Positions 54,091 through 63,406 of a stretch of DNA of 64,000 nt are shown here, one piece after another. Position numbers and translations under genes: made by a program. The stretch is from Hymenobacter sp. J193 (GTDB lineage: Bacteria > Bacteroidota > Bacteroidia > Cytophagales > Hymenobacteraceae). The stretch spans positions 3,252,001 through 3,316,000 of the forward strand of contig NZ_JAJONE010000001.1 of NCBI RefSeq assembly GCF_024700075.1, in the 5' to 3' direction. How positions within the stretch are numbered: the first letter of the stretch is position 1; every line of letters begins with the position of its first letter. A model generated the notes under the pieces. The model saw nothing but the letters and a program-made list of their open reading frames with translations. It had not been told where the DNA came from and did not search any database.

Positions 54091-54128
54091 CCCTAAGTCC
54101 CTAAGTCCCTAAGTCCCTAAGTCCCTAG
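54091..54128. repeat. Tandem 8-bp repeat CCCTAAGT
   Basis: Four perfect copies (54091-54122) and a partial fifth, ending inside the stop codon region of the gene at 54125. A short tract of this kind could vary in copy number. Confidence 0.9.
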
Positions 54129-54457
54129 TCAACTACGTCCTTGGCGGTGTTCTTTACGGCTTTGCCAGCTTTTTTCAGGCCTTTGCCGGTTTTCTGCGCA
54201 CCTTTTTTAGCTACGTGGCCGGTTTTGCGGCCGGCGCGCTTCACATCCTGGCCGGTGTTGTAGGCTTTCTGTCCGGCCTTCGTGCGACCCGTGCGAGCTT
54301 CCGACTCCACTTTCACCGTGCCGTTGTCGCGCACGTCAACTTCGGTGGTAGACTGGGCGCCGGTGGCGGGATTCTGGGTTTGGGTTTTGATTTCTTCCTG
54401 GGCGAAAGCCGAGCCGGAAAACGCTGCAAATGCCAGCAGCAATACTATCTTTTTCAT
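54125..54457 (-). CDS. Lys-rich secreted protein, unknown
   Basis: 110 residues. A clean signal peptide (KKIVLLLAFAAFSGSAFAQ) is followed by a Gln/Thr-rich linker and a strongly basic second half with Gly/Lys/Ala repeats (AGRKTGHVAKKGAQKTGKGLKKAGKAVKN), reminiscent of histone H1-like tails, but exported. No family is recognised. It may bind a polyanion (polysaccharide, extracellular DNA), which is inference from charge alone. The stop codon lies in the tandem repeat. Confidence 0.65.
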   Translation of the reverse strand: MKKIVLLLAFAAFSGSAFAQEEIKTQTQNPATGAQSTTEVDVRDNGTVKVESEARTGRTKAGQKAYNTGQDVKRAGRKTGHVAKKGAQKTGKGLKKAGKAVKNTAKDVVD

Positions 54458-54534
54458 GGTTGAAGTCTGTGAGTAGATAGCAGCCTATACGGACTTCGAC
54501 CGTTTTGGATAACAAAAAGCCGTGCACCCCGGCG

Positions 54535-55754
54535 CTAGGGCAGGAGCAGGGAACTGTCGCCGTAGCTTAGGAAGCGGTAATTGTGGGCCAGGGCATGGTC
54601 GTAAATCTCGCGCCAGTGGGGGCCGACCAAAGCTGCTACCAGCAGCAGCAGCGTGCTTTCGGGCTGATGAAAGTTGGTGATAAGTCCCTGGGCCAGCCGG
54701 AAGCGGTAGCCGGGCGCAATCAGCAGCTGGGTAGTGGCGTGCAGCACGTCTTCACCCGTAGCCTTCAGATAAGCCAGCAGGGCCTCCAGTGCCGCTTTGG
54801 TAGTGACTTCCGGGGCATCCTCATAGGGCTGCCACTGGCTGACGTGCAGCGCCATGTCGGCTGGGTGCTGGGCCAGGCGGGCGCCCAGCCAGTACAGGCT
54901 TTCGAGGGTGCGCAGGCTGGTGGTGCCTACGGCCAGCACGGGTCGGGGCGCGTGGGCCAGCAGTTGCCGCAGCAGTTCCGCCGACACGCTGATGGGCTCG
55001 GCGTGCATGGCGTGGCCGGCCATGTGGTCGGCCTTGACGGGCTGAAACGTGCCGGCTCCCACGTGCAGCGTTACATGGCCAGTGCTGATGCCTTTGCTTG
55101 CCAACTCCGATAATACTTCCTCCGAGAAGTGCAGACCGGCGGTAGGCGCCGCCACGGCGCCCTCGTGGGCGGCATATACCGTCTGGTAGCGCACAGCGTC
55201 GGCATCGGTATCGGTACGGTTGAGGTAGGGGGAAGCGGCAGGTGGCCGGCTTCGCGCAGCACCTCGGCAAATGGCAGCTCAGTCGGCTCCCAGCTGAACT
55301 GCACCAGCGAATAGCCTTCCTGATTTTCCAGCCGCTCGGCCGTGAGCGTAGCACCCTGGCCGCGGGCCGTAAACGCTACCGTCACCGGCCCGGTTTTCCA
55401 GCGCTTACCATTCCCCACCAGGCATTTCCACACGCAGGAACCGGTTTGCTGCATAGCCAGCTCCACGGCCCGGTGCGGAGCTACGGGCTCCAGACAAAAC
55501 AGCTCGACGGTGCCGCCCGTGGGCTTTTGCGCGAACAGCCGGGCTCGAACCACTTTGGTGTCGTTGAAGACGAGCAGCGCATGGGCGGGCAGCTCGGCGG
55601 GCAGCTGGCTGAACACCTGGTCGGTGATGGTGCCGTCCCGGTACACCAGCAGCCGCGACTGGTCGCGCCGGGCCAAGGGCTCGGGCGCAATTCGCTCGGG
55701 CGGTAGCTGATACGTGAAGTCGTGGATGGAAAGCTGGCGCGGGTTGGTGGTCAT
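54535..55754 (-). pseudogene. queA: S-adenosylmethionine:tRNA ribosyltransferase-isomerase, frameshifted
   Basis: QueA makes epoxyqueuosine in tRNA from preQ1 and SAM. The N-terminal part (ATG 55754, SIHDFTYQLPPERIAPEPLARRDQSRLL, ALLVFNDTKVVRARL) and the C-terminal part (AAPTAGLHFSEEVL, TLHVGAGTFQPVK, LLIAPGYRFRL, ITNFHQPESTLLLLVAAL) are both intact, but they lie in different frames. The break is at a C5 tract (GGGGG at 55228-55232): a sixth C would give LPLPPYLNRTDTDADAVRYQT, the expected continuation. It is a single-base deletion in a homopolymer, real or an assembly error. The rest has no other damage. Confidence 0.9.
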
Positions 55755-55760
55755 AGGCCG

Positions 55761-55768
55761 CAAAGGTA
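55761..55768 (-). promoter_or_regulatory. Putative -7 element (TACCTTTG) for queA
   Basis: Exact TAnnTTTG match on the minus strand, six bases before the queA ATG, implying an almost leaderless transcript if used. It lies between the stop of the methyltransferase gene and queA. Confidence 0.45.
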
Positions 55769-55777
55769 AGGCCGCGC

Positions 55778-56548
55778 CTACTTTTTGCGGAAAATGAGCA
55801 AGTGCTGCTGGGGCAGGCTCTCAATCGTCTGCACGTACTCCAGCCCCACGGCTTCCATTTCCTTGCGCGCCTGGGCCACGCTCATCTTATGAATGCGCTT
55901 GATAGCCACGTTGGGGTCTTCGGCGCGGTACTCTACCAACGCTACCCGCCCGCCCGGGCGCAGGGCCGTGCGTACCGCCTGCATTATCTCCCGCGGGTGG
56001 TCGAATTCGTGGTAGGCATCCACAATCAGCACCAGGTCCACGCTCTTGGCGGGCAGGTTGGGGTTTTGGACGGTGCCCAGCACGGGCTGCACGTTAACAG
56101 CGTTGGTGCGGACTTTGGTTTGCTGCAGGGCTTCCAGCATTTCGGGCTGAATATCCACGGCCAGGACTTTGCCGCGCGGGACCAGCGGGCTTATCCGAAA
56201 GGTGAAGTAGCCAGTACCCGCGCCCAGGTCGGCCACTACATCGGTGGGCTTCAGGTGCAGCTCCCGCAGCAAGATATCGGTGCCTTCTTCCCGGTCCCGG
56301 TCGGCGCGCTCCAGCCAGCCGGCGCCTTCGTGGCCCATCACGTGGGCAATCTGACGGCCCTGGTAGTACTTGCCGATGCCGTTGGGGTCCTGCGCGGGTC
56401 GCACCTCATAGCCCAGGCTATCGGGCATAACGGCGCGGCTGGCGGTGGTACGGGTTTCGAGAACGGGCTGGGTGCAGGCTACGGAAAGGGCCAGCAAAGC
56501 GGCCGGAGCGGCGGCGCTACCCAAAAAAGAAAGAGAGTTTCGAGGCAT
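55778..56548 (-). CDS. Class I SAM-dependent methyltransferase with a lipoprotein signal
   Basis: 256 residues. The N terminus has a signal sequence and lipobox LSVAC with Cys 25, so the protein appears exported and lipid-anchored. The mature part has the Rossmann motif VVADLGAGTGYFTF (about 104-117), VDIQPEMLEAL and LVLIVDAYHEFDHPREIM, a normal methyltransferase fold, preceded by GREIAHVMGHE-type residues (GRQIAHVMGHEGAGWLER). An enzyme using cytosolic SAM is unexpected outside the inner membrane; related exported methyltransferases occur in other bacteria but their substrate is unclear to me. It ends 14 bp before the queA-side promoter. Confidence 0.82.
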   Translation of the reverse strand: MPRNSLSFLGSAAAPAALLALSVACTQPVLETRTTASRAVMPDSLGYEVRPAQDPNGIGKYYQGRQIAHVMGHEGAGWLERADRDREEGTDILLRELHLKPTDVVADLGAGTGYFTFRISPLVPRGKVLAVDIQPEMLEALQQTKVRTNAVNVQPVLGTVQNPNLPAKSVDLVLIVDAYHEFDHPREIMQAVRTALRPGGRVALVEYRAEDPNVAIKRIHKMSVAQARKEMEAVGLEYVQTIESLPQQHLLIFRKK

Positions 56549-57037
56549 TCGTTTTCAACAGGTCTGCTTTTTCCAACACGGTTGCCGTCGGAAGCGTTCG
56601 GCTCGGTCTTTCAGGTAGAAAGTCGGTATTGCGGGCCGCCGCAAGATAACGGCCGGCAGCTAAACCGTAGTGTGCGCTATTTCGAGGGCATAGCTTAGCC
56701 GCTGTGTTTGGTGCTCTTACTCGCTCCGGCCGCTGATTTTATTTGCTTCGGAGCCAGCGCACTGGACGGGGAGCGGCAGTAAAGTGTAACCTTGCCCAGG
56801 CAGCAGAGTATCTTCGGCAGCGCTGGAGTAGCCAGTGCTACTGCCAGCCTGGATCCACGTCGTATCGGCGGCAGTTCGCCCGAAAGCGGTATTTGTAAGG
56901 CGGCTCATCGGTTGTAAGAGCAATTTTATTAGTTATCATTGCAGTAAACATAGCCAGCCGGATTAGTGGCAACGGGCTTACCACCGCTCTTCACCAACGT
57001 ACACTCTTTTCTTTTCTTTCACCCATTTCCCTGTTCT
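56549..57037. other. Spacer with no confident gene
   Basis: About 490 bases between the methyltransferase and the lipoprotein genes. One minus-strand frame at 56717-56908 (about 63 residues, SRLTNTAFGRTAADTTW start) shows no hydrophobic signal or known motif and is probably not real. No repeat or RNA gene is evident. Confidence 0.5.
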
Positions 57038-57628
57038 ATGAAACAACACCTCCTCTCCTGGAAGCAGAGCCTGCTGGCCCTGACGGTTCTCATCTCGGCT
57101 GGCTTGAGCAGCTGTAACCGCGCCGAGTACGCCATGCTGCCCAAGACCTCGTCGTACCACGGCACGGAGCGGGTAGCCGTGAAGAAGCCAGTAGCTGCCC
57201 CGGCTGTAGCTGAAGCGCCCGTAACTGAAGCGCCCGTGGCAACCGCCCCCGCCGCAGAAGTAGCCGTTGCTGCTCCTGCTGCTAAAGCTGCTCCGGCAGT
57301 AGCCGCCGCTCCCGCTACGGCCAAGAAGGCTACGGCTAGCACCACGCCAACTGCCAAGCCATCTTTCATGCAGAAAATGGTGGTGAAAAAGGCGCTGAAG
57401 AACGTAGATAAAGTAGCTTCCAAAGTGCTGGTGAAAAAGCACAAGGACGTAGCTGAGTCCAACAAGTTGAGCGGCAAAATCCGCCAGGGCATTATTCTGC
57501 TGCTGGTAGGTTTGCTGGTTGAAATCCTAGGTGTCGCTACGGGTATCGGTATCATCTACCTGCTGGGCGCCATCATTGCTATCATCGGTCTAGTATTCAT
57601 TGTACTGGGTCTGCTGGACGAGATATAG
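57038..57628 (+). CDS. Lipoprotein with Ala/Pro-rich tether and C-terminal membrane domain
   Basis: 196 residues from ATG 57038. Lipobox GLSSC gives Cys 26, followed by NRAEYAMLPKTSSYHG, a conserved-looking start. A long Ala/Pro/Val linker (about 50-110, with repeated VAEAPVTEAPVATAPA units) leads to a basic helical region and a hydrophobic C-terminal pair of helices (GIILLLVGLLVEILGVATGIG and YLLGAIIAIIGLVFIVLGLL). The family is not recognised. A lipid anchor and membrane helices linked by a flexible tether suggest a bridging or gating role in the envelope, which is inference. Confidence 0.75.
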   Translation: MKQHLLSWKQSLLALTVLISAGLSSCNRAEYAMLPKTSSYHGTERVAVKKPVAAPAVAEAPVTEAPVATAPAAEVAVAAPAAKAAPAVAAAPATAKKATASTTPTAKPSFMQKMVVKKALKNVDKVASKVLVKKHKDVAESNKLSGKIRQGIILLLVGLLVEILGVATGIGIIYLLGAIIAIIGLVFIVLGLLDEI

Positions 57629-57647
57629 CCACTGTTCGTCAACGTAA

Positions 57648-57681
57648 AAAGCCCCGGTTGCCAACAGGCTGCCGGGGCTTT
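57648..57681 (+). terminator. Rho-independent terminator
   Basis: A 10-bp stem AAAGCCCCGG with its complement and an inner GCC/GGC pair, followed by T-rich sequence, after the first tethered lipoprotein. Confidence 0.8.
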
Positions 57682-57742
57682 CGCTTTTAACCGCCCTACG
57701 CATGTCCAGGAAGAAATTACAGGCATTCAATGTCAGAATTAT

Positions 57743-57754
57743 TGTTTATAAACA
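57743..57754. promoter_or_regulatory. Palindrome TGTTTATAAACA
   Basis: A perfect 12-bp palindrome in an AT-rich spacer about 125 bases before the second lipoprotein. It could be a transcription-factor site; no known consensus is claimed. Confidence 0.35.
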
Positions 57755-57878
57755 GCTGGTTATAAGTTGTTTAGAAACGATTGTGGTTTGTATGTAAACT
57801 CTGTTTATCAGGCGAATAGGATTGTATATGGCCCTGTAAAGTGGCAATTAGCAACGGATACCTTTTCTCTTCTCCGCT

Positions 57879-58637
57879 GTGCTCAAATTCAATCTTATTC
57901 GGCCTATACTTCTGCTGGTAACCGTGGCTGGCTGCCACAGTGCCCGCGTACCGGTGGTCTTGCCACTAACCAGTGCATACCACCCCGTTGAACCGCTTCC
58001 GCTGCCCTCTGCTGAGCCGCCGGTTGCGCTGCTGGCGTCCGTGCAAAGTGTAGCTGCTCCACGTGCGCAGGTTCAGCCAGCCCGGCAACTGCCCCAACCG
58101 ATTCCTACTGATACCAGTAGAATCAGACCGCCTTTGCCCCAAGACTACCCACGGGATAAAGCAACACTAATAGTAAATGGCGTGGGTGGTACTATGACAG
58201 CTGCCGGAAGTGTATTAGTGGGTCAAGGGTTAAGTAAACACGAAACCTGGACGACAGCCAGCGCTATTGGAGCAGGCAGTCTACTGCTGGTTGGTCTGCT
58301 GATGTTACTTTACCAGCGGCGCCAGAGCCGAAGGCGCCAGCTACGGCAGGATATTAGGGATGCATATCCTGGAAGGAAAACCGATTTTTTTGCTATCCTC
58401 CTAAAGGTTACAGCGGGCATAGCACTGGTAGGTGGTCTTCTGATTCTAATAGCTGCCTTAGCTGATCCTGTCTTTTTTGGGACGTTAGGCATGGTGCTTG
58501 GGGTAGTAAGTACAGGGTTGGGCCTAGCCATTTTCTTTTCAAAAGACCCGAGCAGCCCGCGCGGGCGCTGGCAAAATGAAGTGCGCCAGTACCGGCAGGC
58601 GCAACGCCGGCAGCGCCGGGGCATCACCGGAAACTAA
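57879..58637 (+). CDS. Second tethered lipoprotein with C-terminal membrane helices
   Basis: 252 residues, GTG start at 57879. Lipobox VTVAGC gives Cys 19, then a Pro/Ala-rich linker (about 25-95), a membrane helix (ASAIGAGSLLLVGLLMLLY), a basic loop with RRQSRRRQLRQD, and two more hydrophobic helices (LLKVTAGIALVGGLLILIAALA and GTLGMVLGVVSTGLGLAIFF), ending in a basic tail. The layout matches the preceding gene although the sequences differ, so the two may be related in function. No family is recognised. It is convergent with priA, whose stop is one base away. Confidence 0.75.
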   Translation: MLKFNLIRPILLLVTVAGCHSARVPVVLPLTSAYHPVEPLPLPSAEPPVALLASVQSVAAPRAQVQPARQLPQPIPTDTSRIRPPLPQDYPRDKATLIVNGVGGTMTAAGSVLVGQGLSKHETWTTASAIGAGSLLLVGLLMLLYQRRQSRRRQLRQDIRDAYPGRKTDFFAILLKVTAGIALVGGLLILIAALADPVFFGTLGMVLGVVSTGLGLAIFFSKDPSSPRGRWQNEVRQYRQAQRRQRRGITGN

Positions 58638-58638
58638 G

Positions 58639-61161
58639 CTACATCGGGTCCACGTCAGCCACGAAGCGGGCCTGCTTGTAGTCCTTCTGATCCTTTACCG
58701 CATTAATGGCGGCCAGAATATCGGCTTTGGCTTGCTTGAGCACCGTATGCTCGCGGCTGAGCTTGATGGTGATTTCCTGCAGAAAGAAGTTGCGGATGCG
58801 GAAGATATACGGTGCTTCCGGCCCTAGCACGGCCTCCCGGCCCAGCCGGTCTACCAGCTCGTTGGTGAGCAGGATGGCGGCCCGCTCGGCTAGATGCTGG
58901 TCCATGTGCTTTACCGTGAGCCGGATGATGCGCATGAACGGCGGGTAGCCATGCTCGCGCCGCTGCAGAATCTCGTACTCGTAGAACTCCAAGTAGTCGT
59001 TGCGGATAACCTTGTCGAAGATTACCTGCTGCGGGTCGCCGGTCTGGATAATAACCTTGCCTTTCTTGCCCTTGCGGCCCGCCCGCCCGCTCACCTGCAC
59101 AAACATCTGAAAGGCCCGCTCGTGCGCCCGAAAATCGGGGTAGTGAATGATGGAGTCGGCGTTGATAATGCCCACCAGGCTCACGTTGGCAAAGTCGAGG
59201 CCCTTGGTCACCATCTGAGTGCCCACCAGCACATTGGTGACCTGGTTTTCAAAGTCGGCAATGATTTGCTGATAGGAGTTTTTGGCGCGGGTCGTGTCCA
59301 GGTCCATGCGCTGCACGTTGGCCTCGGGCAGCATAATCTTGAGGTCGTCCTCAATCTTTTCGGTGCCGAAGCCCACGGGCTTGAGGTTGCGGGAGCCGCA
59401 GGCCGGGCACTCCACCGGCAGCCGGTCGTGGTAGCCGCAGTAGTGGCAGCGCAGCTCGTGGGCGTGCTTGTGGTAGCTCAAACTTACAGCGCAGTTCTGG
59501 CACTTAGGTATCCAGCCGCAGTCCAAGCAGTTGATGAAAGGAGAGTAGCCGCGGCGGTTCTGAAACAGGATGATCTGCTCCTTGGCGCCCAGCTTGCGCT
59601 CCATCTCCAGCATCAGCTCGGGCGTGAAGTGGTTGTGCATCTTCTTCGCCTCCCGGCTCTTGCGCGTATCCACCAGCTCAATTTCAGGTAGCCCGGCTTC
59701 CCCGAAGCGCTTGGTAAGCGAAACCAGCCCGTAGCGCCCGGTGCGCGTCTGGTAGTAGGTTTCCACGGCGGGCGTGGCCGAGCCCAGCAGCGTGCGGGCG
59801 CCCTGGAAGTTGGCCATCATCAGGGCTACTTCACGGGCGTTGTAGCGCGGGGCCGGGTCGTACTGCTTGTAGCTGCTCTCGTGCTCCTCGTCCACGATAA
59901 TCAAAGCCAGGTTATCGAAGGGCAGAAACACCGAGGAGCGTACGCCCACCACCACCTGAAACCGCCCCGACAGCACTCCGTTCCACACTTCCACCCGCTC
60001 GTTGTCGGAGAACTTGGAATGGTACACGCCCAGGCGGGAGCCGAACACGCGCATCAGGCGGGTCACAATCTGGGCCGTAAGTGCAATTTCGGGCAGCAGG
60101 TACAGCACCTGTCCGCCCCCGTCCAGGGCCTGCCGGATCAGGTCGATGTAGATTTCGGTTTTGCCGGCCCCCGTTACGCCGTGCAAAAGCACAATGTCCT
60201 TTTCCTGGAACTGCTGCATCACGTCGTCGCGGGCCGTGGTCTGGGCCTCGCTCAGGGTGAAGTGCATGTTGGCCTGGGTGGCATCGTCCAGCGGAAAGCG
60301 CGACACAATCACGTCGAACTGCTCCAGGATGCCATTTTTGATGAGCGTGTTCACCGCCGAGGGCGAAAGGTGCGGGGCTGAGGTGAGGTAAGCTTTTTCA
60401 ATGCCCTGGTGGTTGAGGTGCTCGTTCTGGTACACCGGCACCTTCTGCAGGTAGCGCATCAGCACATCCAACTGCTTGGAGCGGGAGGCCAGCTGCGCAA
60501 ACAGGCTCTCTACCGCCGCCTCGGCCACGTAGTGGTGGGCCAGCCGCACCTTCTTCACCACCTTGGGCGAGTACTTGTCCTGCAGATGCTCGAACAGAAA
60601 GACCACGTCTTTCTGCATCAGGGACTTAATGACTTTGTGAAAGGAGGTGATGCCCAGAATTTCGCCCACCTCCGTGAAGGTAAGGCTCTTGCCTTCTTCG
60701 CCGGTGCTCAGGGCCTCCACAATCTTCTCTTCCTGCTCGCTGAGCGGATAAGGGTTTTCGTCGCGTACGAAGGCCGGGTGGAGCTGCACGCGACTCTCGG
60801 AGCTGAGCTTAAGCGCCGAGGGCAGCGCCGCGTTGATGACCTCGCCCAGCGTGCACAGGTAGTAGTCAGCCATCCAGCGAAAGAGCTTCAGCTGGGGCTG
60901 CGTCACTACCGGCGCATCATCGATGAACTCCAGGATGTACTTGGCCTGATACTCCTTGGGCGGGTTTTCGTGCACGGCCGCCACAATGCAGCTCAGCGTT
61001 TTCTTGGCCCCGAACTGCACAATCACGCGCCCGCCTACCACTACCTGGTCGTTCAGCTCGTAGGGCACGCGGTAGGTGTAGAGCTTGGGCAGCGGCAGGG
61101 GCAGAATCACGTCGGCAAACAGCGTGACGCGGTCGGTGGCCGCTTCTGGCTGCGGCTGCAC
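58639..61161 (-). CDS. priA: Primosomal protein N' (PriA helicase)
   Basis: A superfamily 2 helicase that restarts stalled replication forks. From GTG 61161 the protein is about 840 residues, with the N-terminal DNA-binding block VTLFADVILPLPLPKLYTYRVP, Walker A LLHGVTGAGKTEIY, the DEEH motif in IIVDEEHESSYKQ, a zinc cluster (CLDCGWIPKCQNC, CHYCGYHDR, CPACGSRNL) and helicase motifs (GTQMVTKGLDFANV, RAGRKGKKGKV). The frame runs to 61221 with a GTG; the inner GTG gives the usual N terminus. It is convergent with the lipoprotein gene at 58637. Confidence 0.96.
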   Translation of the reverse strand: MQPQPEAATDRVTLFADVILPLPLPKLYTYRVPYELNDQVVVGGRVIVQFGAKKTLSCIVAAVHENPPKEYQAKYILEFIDDAPVVTQPQLKLFRWMADYYLCTLGEVINAALPSALKLSSESRVQLHPAFVRDENPYPLSEQEEKIVEALSTGEEGKSLTFTEVGEILGITSFHKVIKSLMQKDVVFLFEHLQDKYSPKVVKKVRLAHHYVAEAAVESLFAQLASRSKQLDVLMRYLQKVPVYQNEHLNHQGIEKAYLTSAPHLSPSAVNTLIKNGILEQFDVIVSRFPLDDATQANMHFTLSEAQTTARDDVMQQFQEKDIVLLHGVTGAGKTEIYIDLIRQALDGGGQVLYLLPEIALTAQIVTRLMRVFGSRLGVYHSKFSDNERVEVWNGVLSGRFQVVVGVRSSVFLPFDNLALIIVDEEHESSYKQYDPAPRYNAREVALMMANFQGARTLLGSATPAVETYYQTRTGRYGLVSLTKRFGEAGLPEIELVDTRKSREAKKMHNHFTPELMLEMERKLGAKEQIILFQNRRGYSPFINCLDCGWIPKCQNCAVSLSYHKHAHELRCHYCGYHDRLPVECPACGSRNLKPVGFGTEKIEDDLKIMLPEANVQRMDLDTTRAKNSYQQIIADFENQVTNVLVGTQMVTKGLDFANVSLVGIINADSIIHYPDFRAHERAFQMFVQVSGRAGRKGKKGKVIIQTGDPQQVIFDKVIRNDYLEFYEYEILQRREHGYPPFMRIIRLTVKHMDQHLAERAAILLTNELVDRLGREAVLGPEAPYIFRIRNFFLQEITIKLSREHTVLKQAKADILAAINAVKDQKDYKQARFVADVDPM

Positions 61162-61302
61162 AAAGTCAAACGTGAGGCTCAAAGGGAAAGCAAAACTGAA
61201 AGCGGAAAGTAAAGATAACACACGCCGCCGCGCTTACGGTGCAGCCAATTGAGGCCAACTCTCAAATAGGGTGAGCGGGCAGCTATATAAGGCTAGGCGG
61301 TT

Positions 61303-63340
61303 CTAGAGCTGAGCCAGGGCCTCCGCTACGGTATGCACGGGCTGCTGGCAGGCGTGGTTGAAGCACACGTACAGGGTGGTTTCGTCGTGCAGGGCCGTGC
61401 GATTCTGCAGCAGCGGCAGCTCGCCGGGCCCGGGGCCACCGGCCAGCACCACATTGGGCAGAAAGTGCCGGCTCAACTCCTGCCGGCGTGCATCGGCTTC
61501 GGGTCCAATTAGGGCAATTTCGGCGGTAGGCCGCAACAGAGCAGCGTACAGTGCGGCCCAGTTGGCCAGGTGCTGGGGCTCGCGCACCACTAGGGCCTGC
61601 ACGTGGCGCAGCATGGCGGCGGCCAACTCGGTGTAGCGCGGCTGCTCCAGCAGCAACCCCAGCCGGTGCAGGTTGTGCGCCATCACGGAGTTGGAGCTGG
61701 GAATTACATTGTCAAACAGCTCCTTTTTGCGGGCAATCAGGGTCTCCCCGGCCACATCCGTGTAGAAAAACTGCTCCTCCTCGGGGTCAAAGAAGTTTGC
61801 CAGTGTGTATTCCGTCAGCACTTCTGCCTCGCGCAGCCAGCTTTCCGTGAACGTGGCTTCGTACAGGCTGATATAGGCCTGAATGACTAGGGCATAATCT
61901 TCCAGAAACCCGGTGATGGTAGCGCGGCCGTTTTTGTACGTGCGCCACAGGCCGCCAGCTTCGTTGCGCAGCTTGGATTGCAGAAACTCAGCATTGCGCC
62001 GAGCCAGCGTGAGGAACGTGGGCTCGGCGAAGGCACGATAGGCATCCAGCAGACCCTGAAGCAGCAGTGCGTTCCAGCCCGTCAGGATTTTGTCGTCGAG
62101 GGCGGGGCGGGGGCGGGCAGCGCGGTACTGCAGCAGCTTCTGCTTCCAGCCTTGCACCAGTTCGGCTACTACGCCGGGCGCCAGCTCGTGCTGCCGGGCA
62201 AAGTCTTCGTCGGAAAGCTGACGGTGCAGGATGTTGCGGCCGTGCTCCCAGTTGCCAGCGGCCGTGCAGCTGTAGTAGGCTTCGGCCAGCAGCTCTTCCT
62301 GGCCCAGGGCTTCGCGCAGCTCGTCTTTCGTGAATACGTAGAAACGGCCTTCCTCGCCCTCACTGTCGGCATCCAGTGCGGAGTAGAAGCCGCCCTCCGC
62401 GCTTAGCAGCTCGCCCTCCGCAAACCGCACGGTTTCGTACACTACTTCCCGGAAAAGCTCGTCGCCGGTTACCTGGTAGGCTTCGGCGTAGAGGCTAATG
62501 AGCTGCCCATTGTCGTAGAGCATCTTCTCGAAGCTGGGGAGCCAGCCAGTTTTCATCTACTGAGTAGCGGGCAAAGCCGCCGCCCACCTGGTCGTAGAGG
62601 CCGCCCCAGGCCATGCGGCGTAGCGTGAGGGTGGTTTGCTCCAGCGCGGCATGGTTGCCGGTCATATGATGCACGCGCAGCAAAAAGCGCCAGATGCCGG
62701 GCATGGGAAACTTCGGCGCGCCGCTTAGTCCGCCTTTTTCCTGGTCGAATTTTGCGGTCAGGTTACCGACGAGCAGCTGAAATTCTTCCTCCGACAAGCC
62801 TTCGGCAGCGGCCGGCTGGCGGTGCTTTTCCAGCTCACTGACTTGTAGGGCCTGAGCGAAGTGCTCGGCTGAAGCTTCCAGCTCCTGGCGGTGTTCATTC
62901 TGATACGCCTGCCCGATACTAGCCAGCAGCTGCGTCCAGTTGCGGGGCGCGAAATAGGTGCCGCCGTAAAAGGGCTTGGCATCCGGGGTCAGAAACACGT
63001 TCAGAGGCCAGCCGCCGCCCACGCCCATTGCCTGCACCGCCGCCATGTACACCTGGTCCACATCGGGGCGCTCCTCCCGGTCTACCTTGATGCAGACGAA
63101 GTGCGCGTTCATCAGGGCCGCTATCTGCGGATTCTCGAATGATTCGCGCTCCATCACGTGGCACCAGTGGCAGGCCGCGTAGCCAATGCTCACCAGTATC
63201 GGCTTCTGCTCCTGCCGGGCCTGCGCCAACGCTTCTTCACCCCACGGATACCAGTCTACGGAGTTGTGCGCGTGCTGAAGCAGGTACGGGCTCGATTCCT
63301 GAGCCAGCCGATTTGGCGACGATGAACGGGAGCTGGACAT
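61303..63340 (-). pseudogene. Thioredoxin-domain DUF255 (YyaL-type) protein, frameshifted
   Basis: The N-terminal part (ATG 63340: [16 protein letters not shown], a thioredoxin-like domain with C57-H-W-C60 in [15 protein letters not shown]) and the C-terminal part ([20 protein letters not shown], a six-hairpin glycosidase-like region with FSALDADSEGEEGRFYVFT) are both normal but out of frame. The break is near 62530-62540: after [23 protein letters not shown] the frame is lost, and removing one base from the local C4 tract or the nearby G gives LAPHFEKML or LAPSFEKML. Full length would be about 680 residues. The family is conserved in bacteria and its precise function is not settled. Confidence 0.88.
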
Positions 63341-63364
63341 TAGGCTGGGGCATAGTTGGAAAAA

Positions 63365-63394
63365 CAAAACCCGGCCACTGCGGGCCGGGTTTTG
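63365..63394 (-). terminator. Rho-independent terminator
   Basis: A 12-bp stem (CAAAACCCGGCC with its complement) between the DUF255 gene and the Ala/Pro-rich gene, both on the minus strand; it ends the upstream gene. Confidence 0.85.
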
Positions 63395-63406
63395 AAAGAA
63401 GACATT

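Noticed and set aside
56717-56923. 68-codon minus-strand frame
   Set aside because: No hydrophobic core, motif or promoter match; left as an unannotated spacer.
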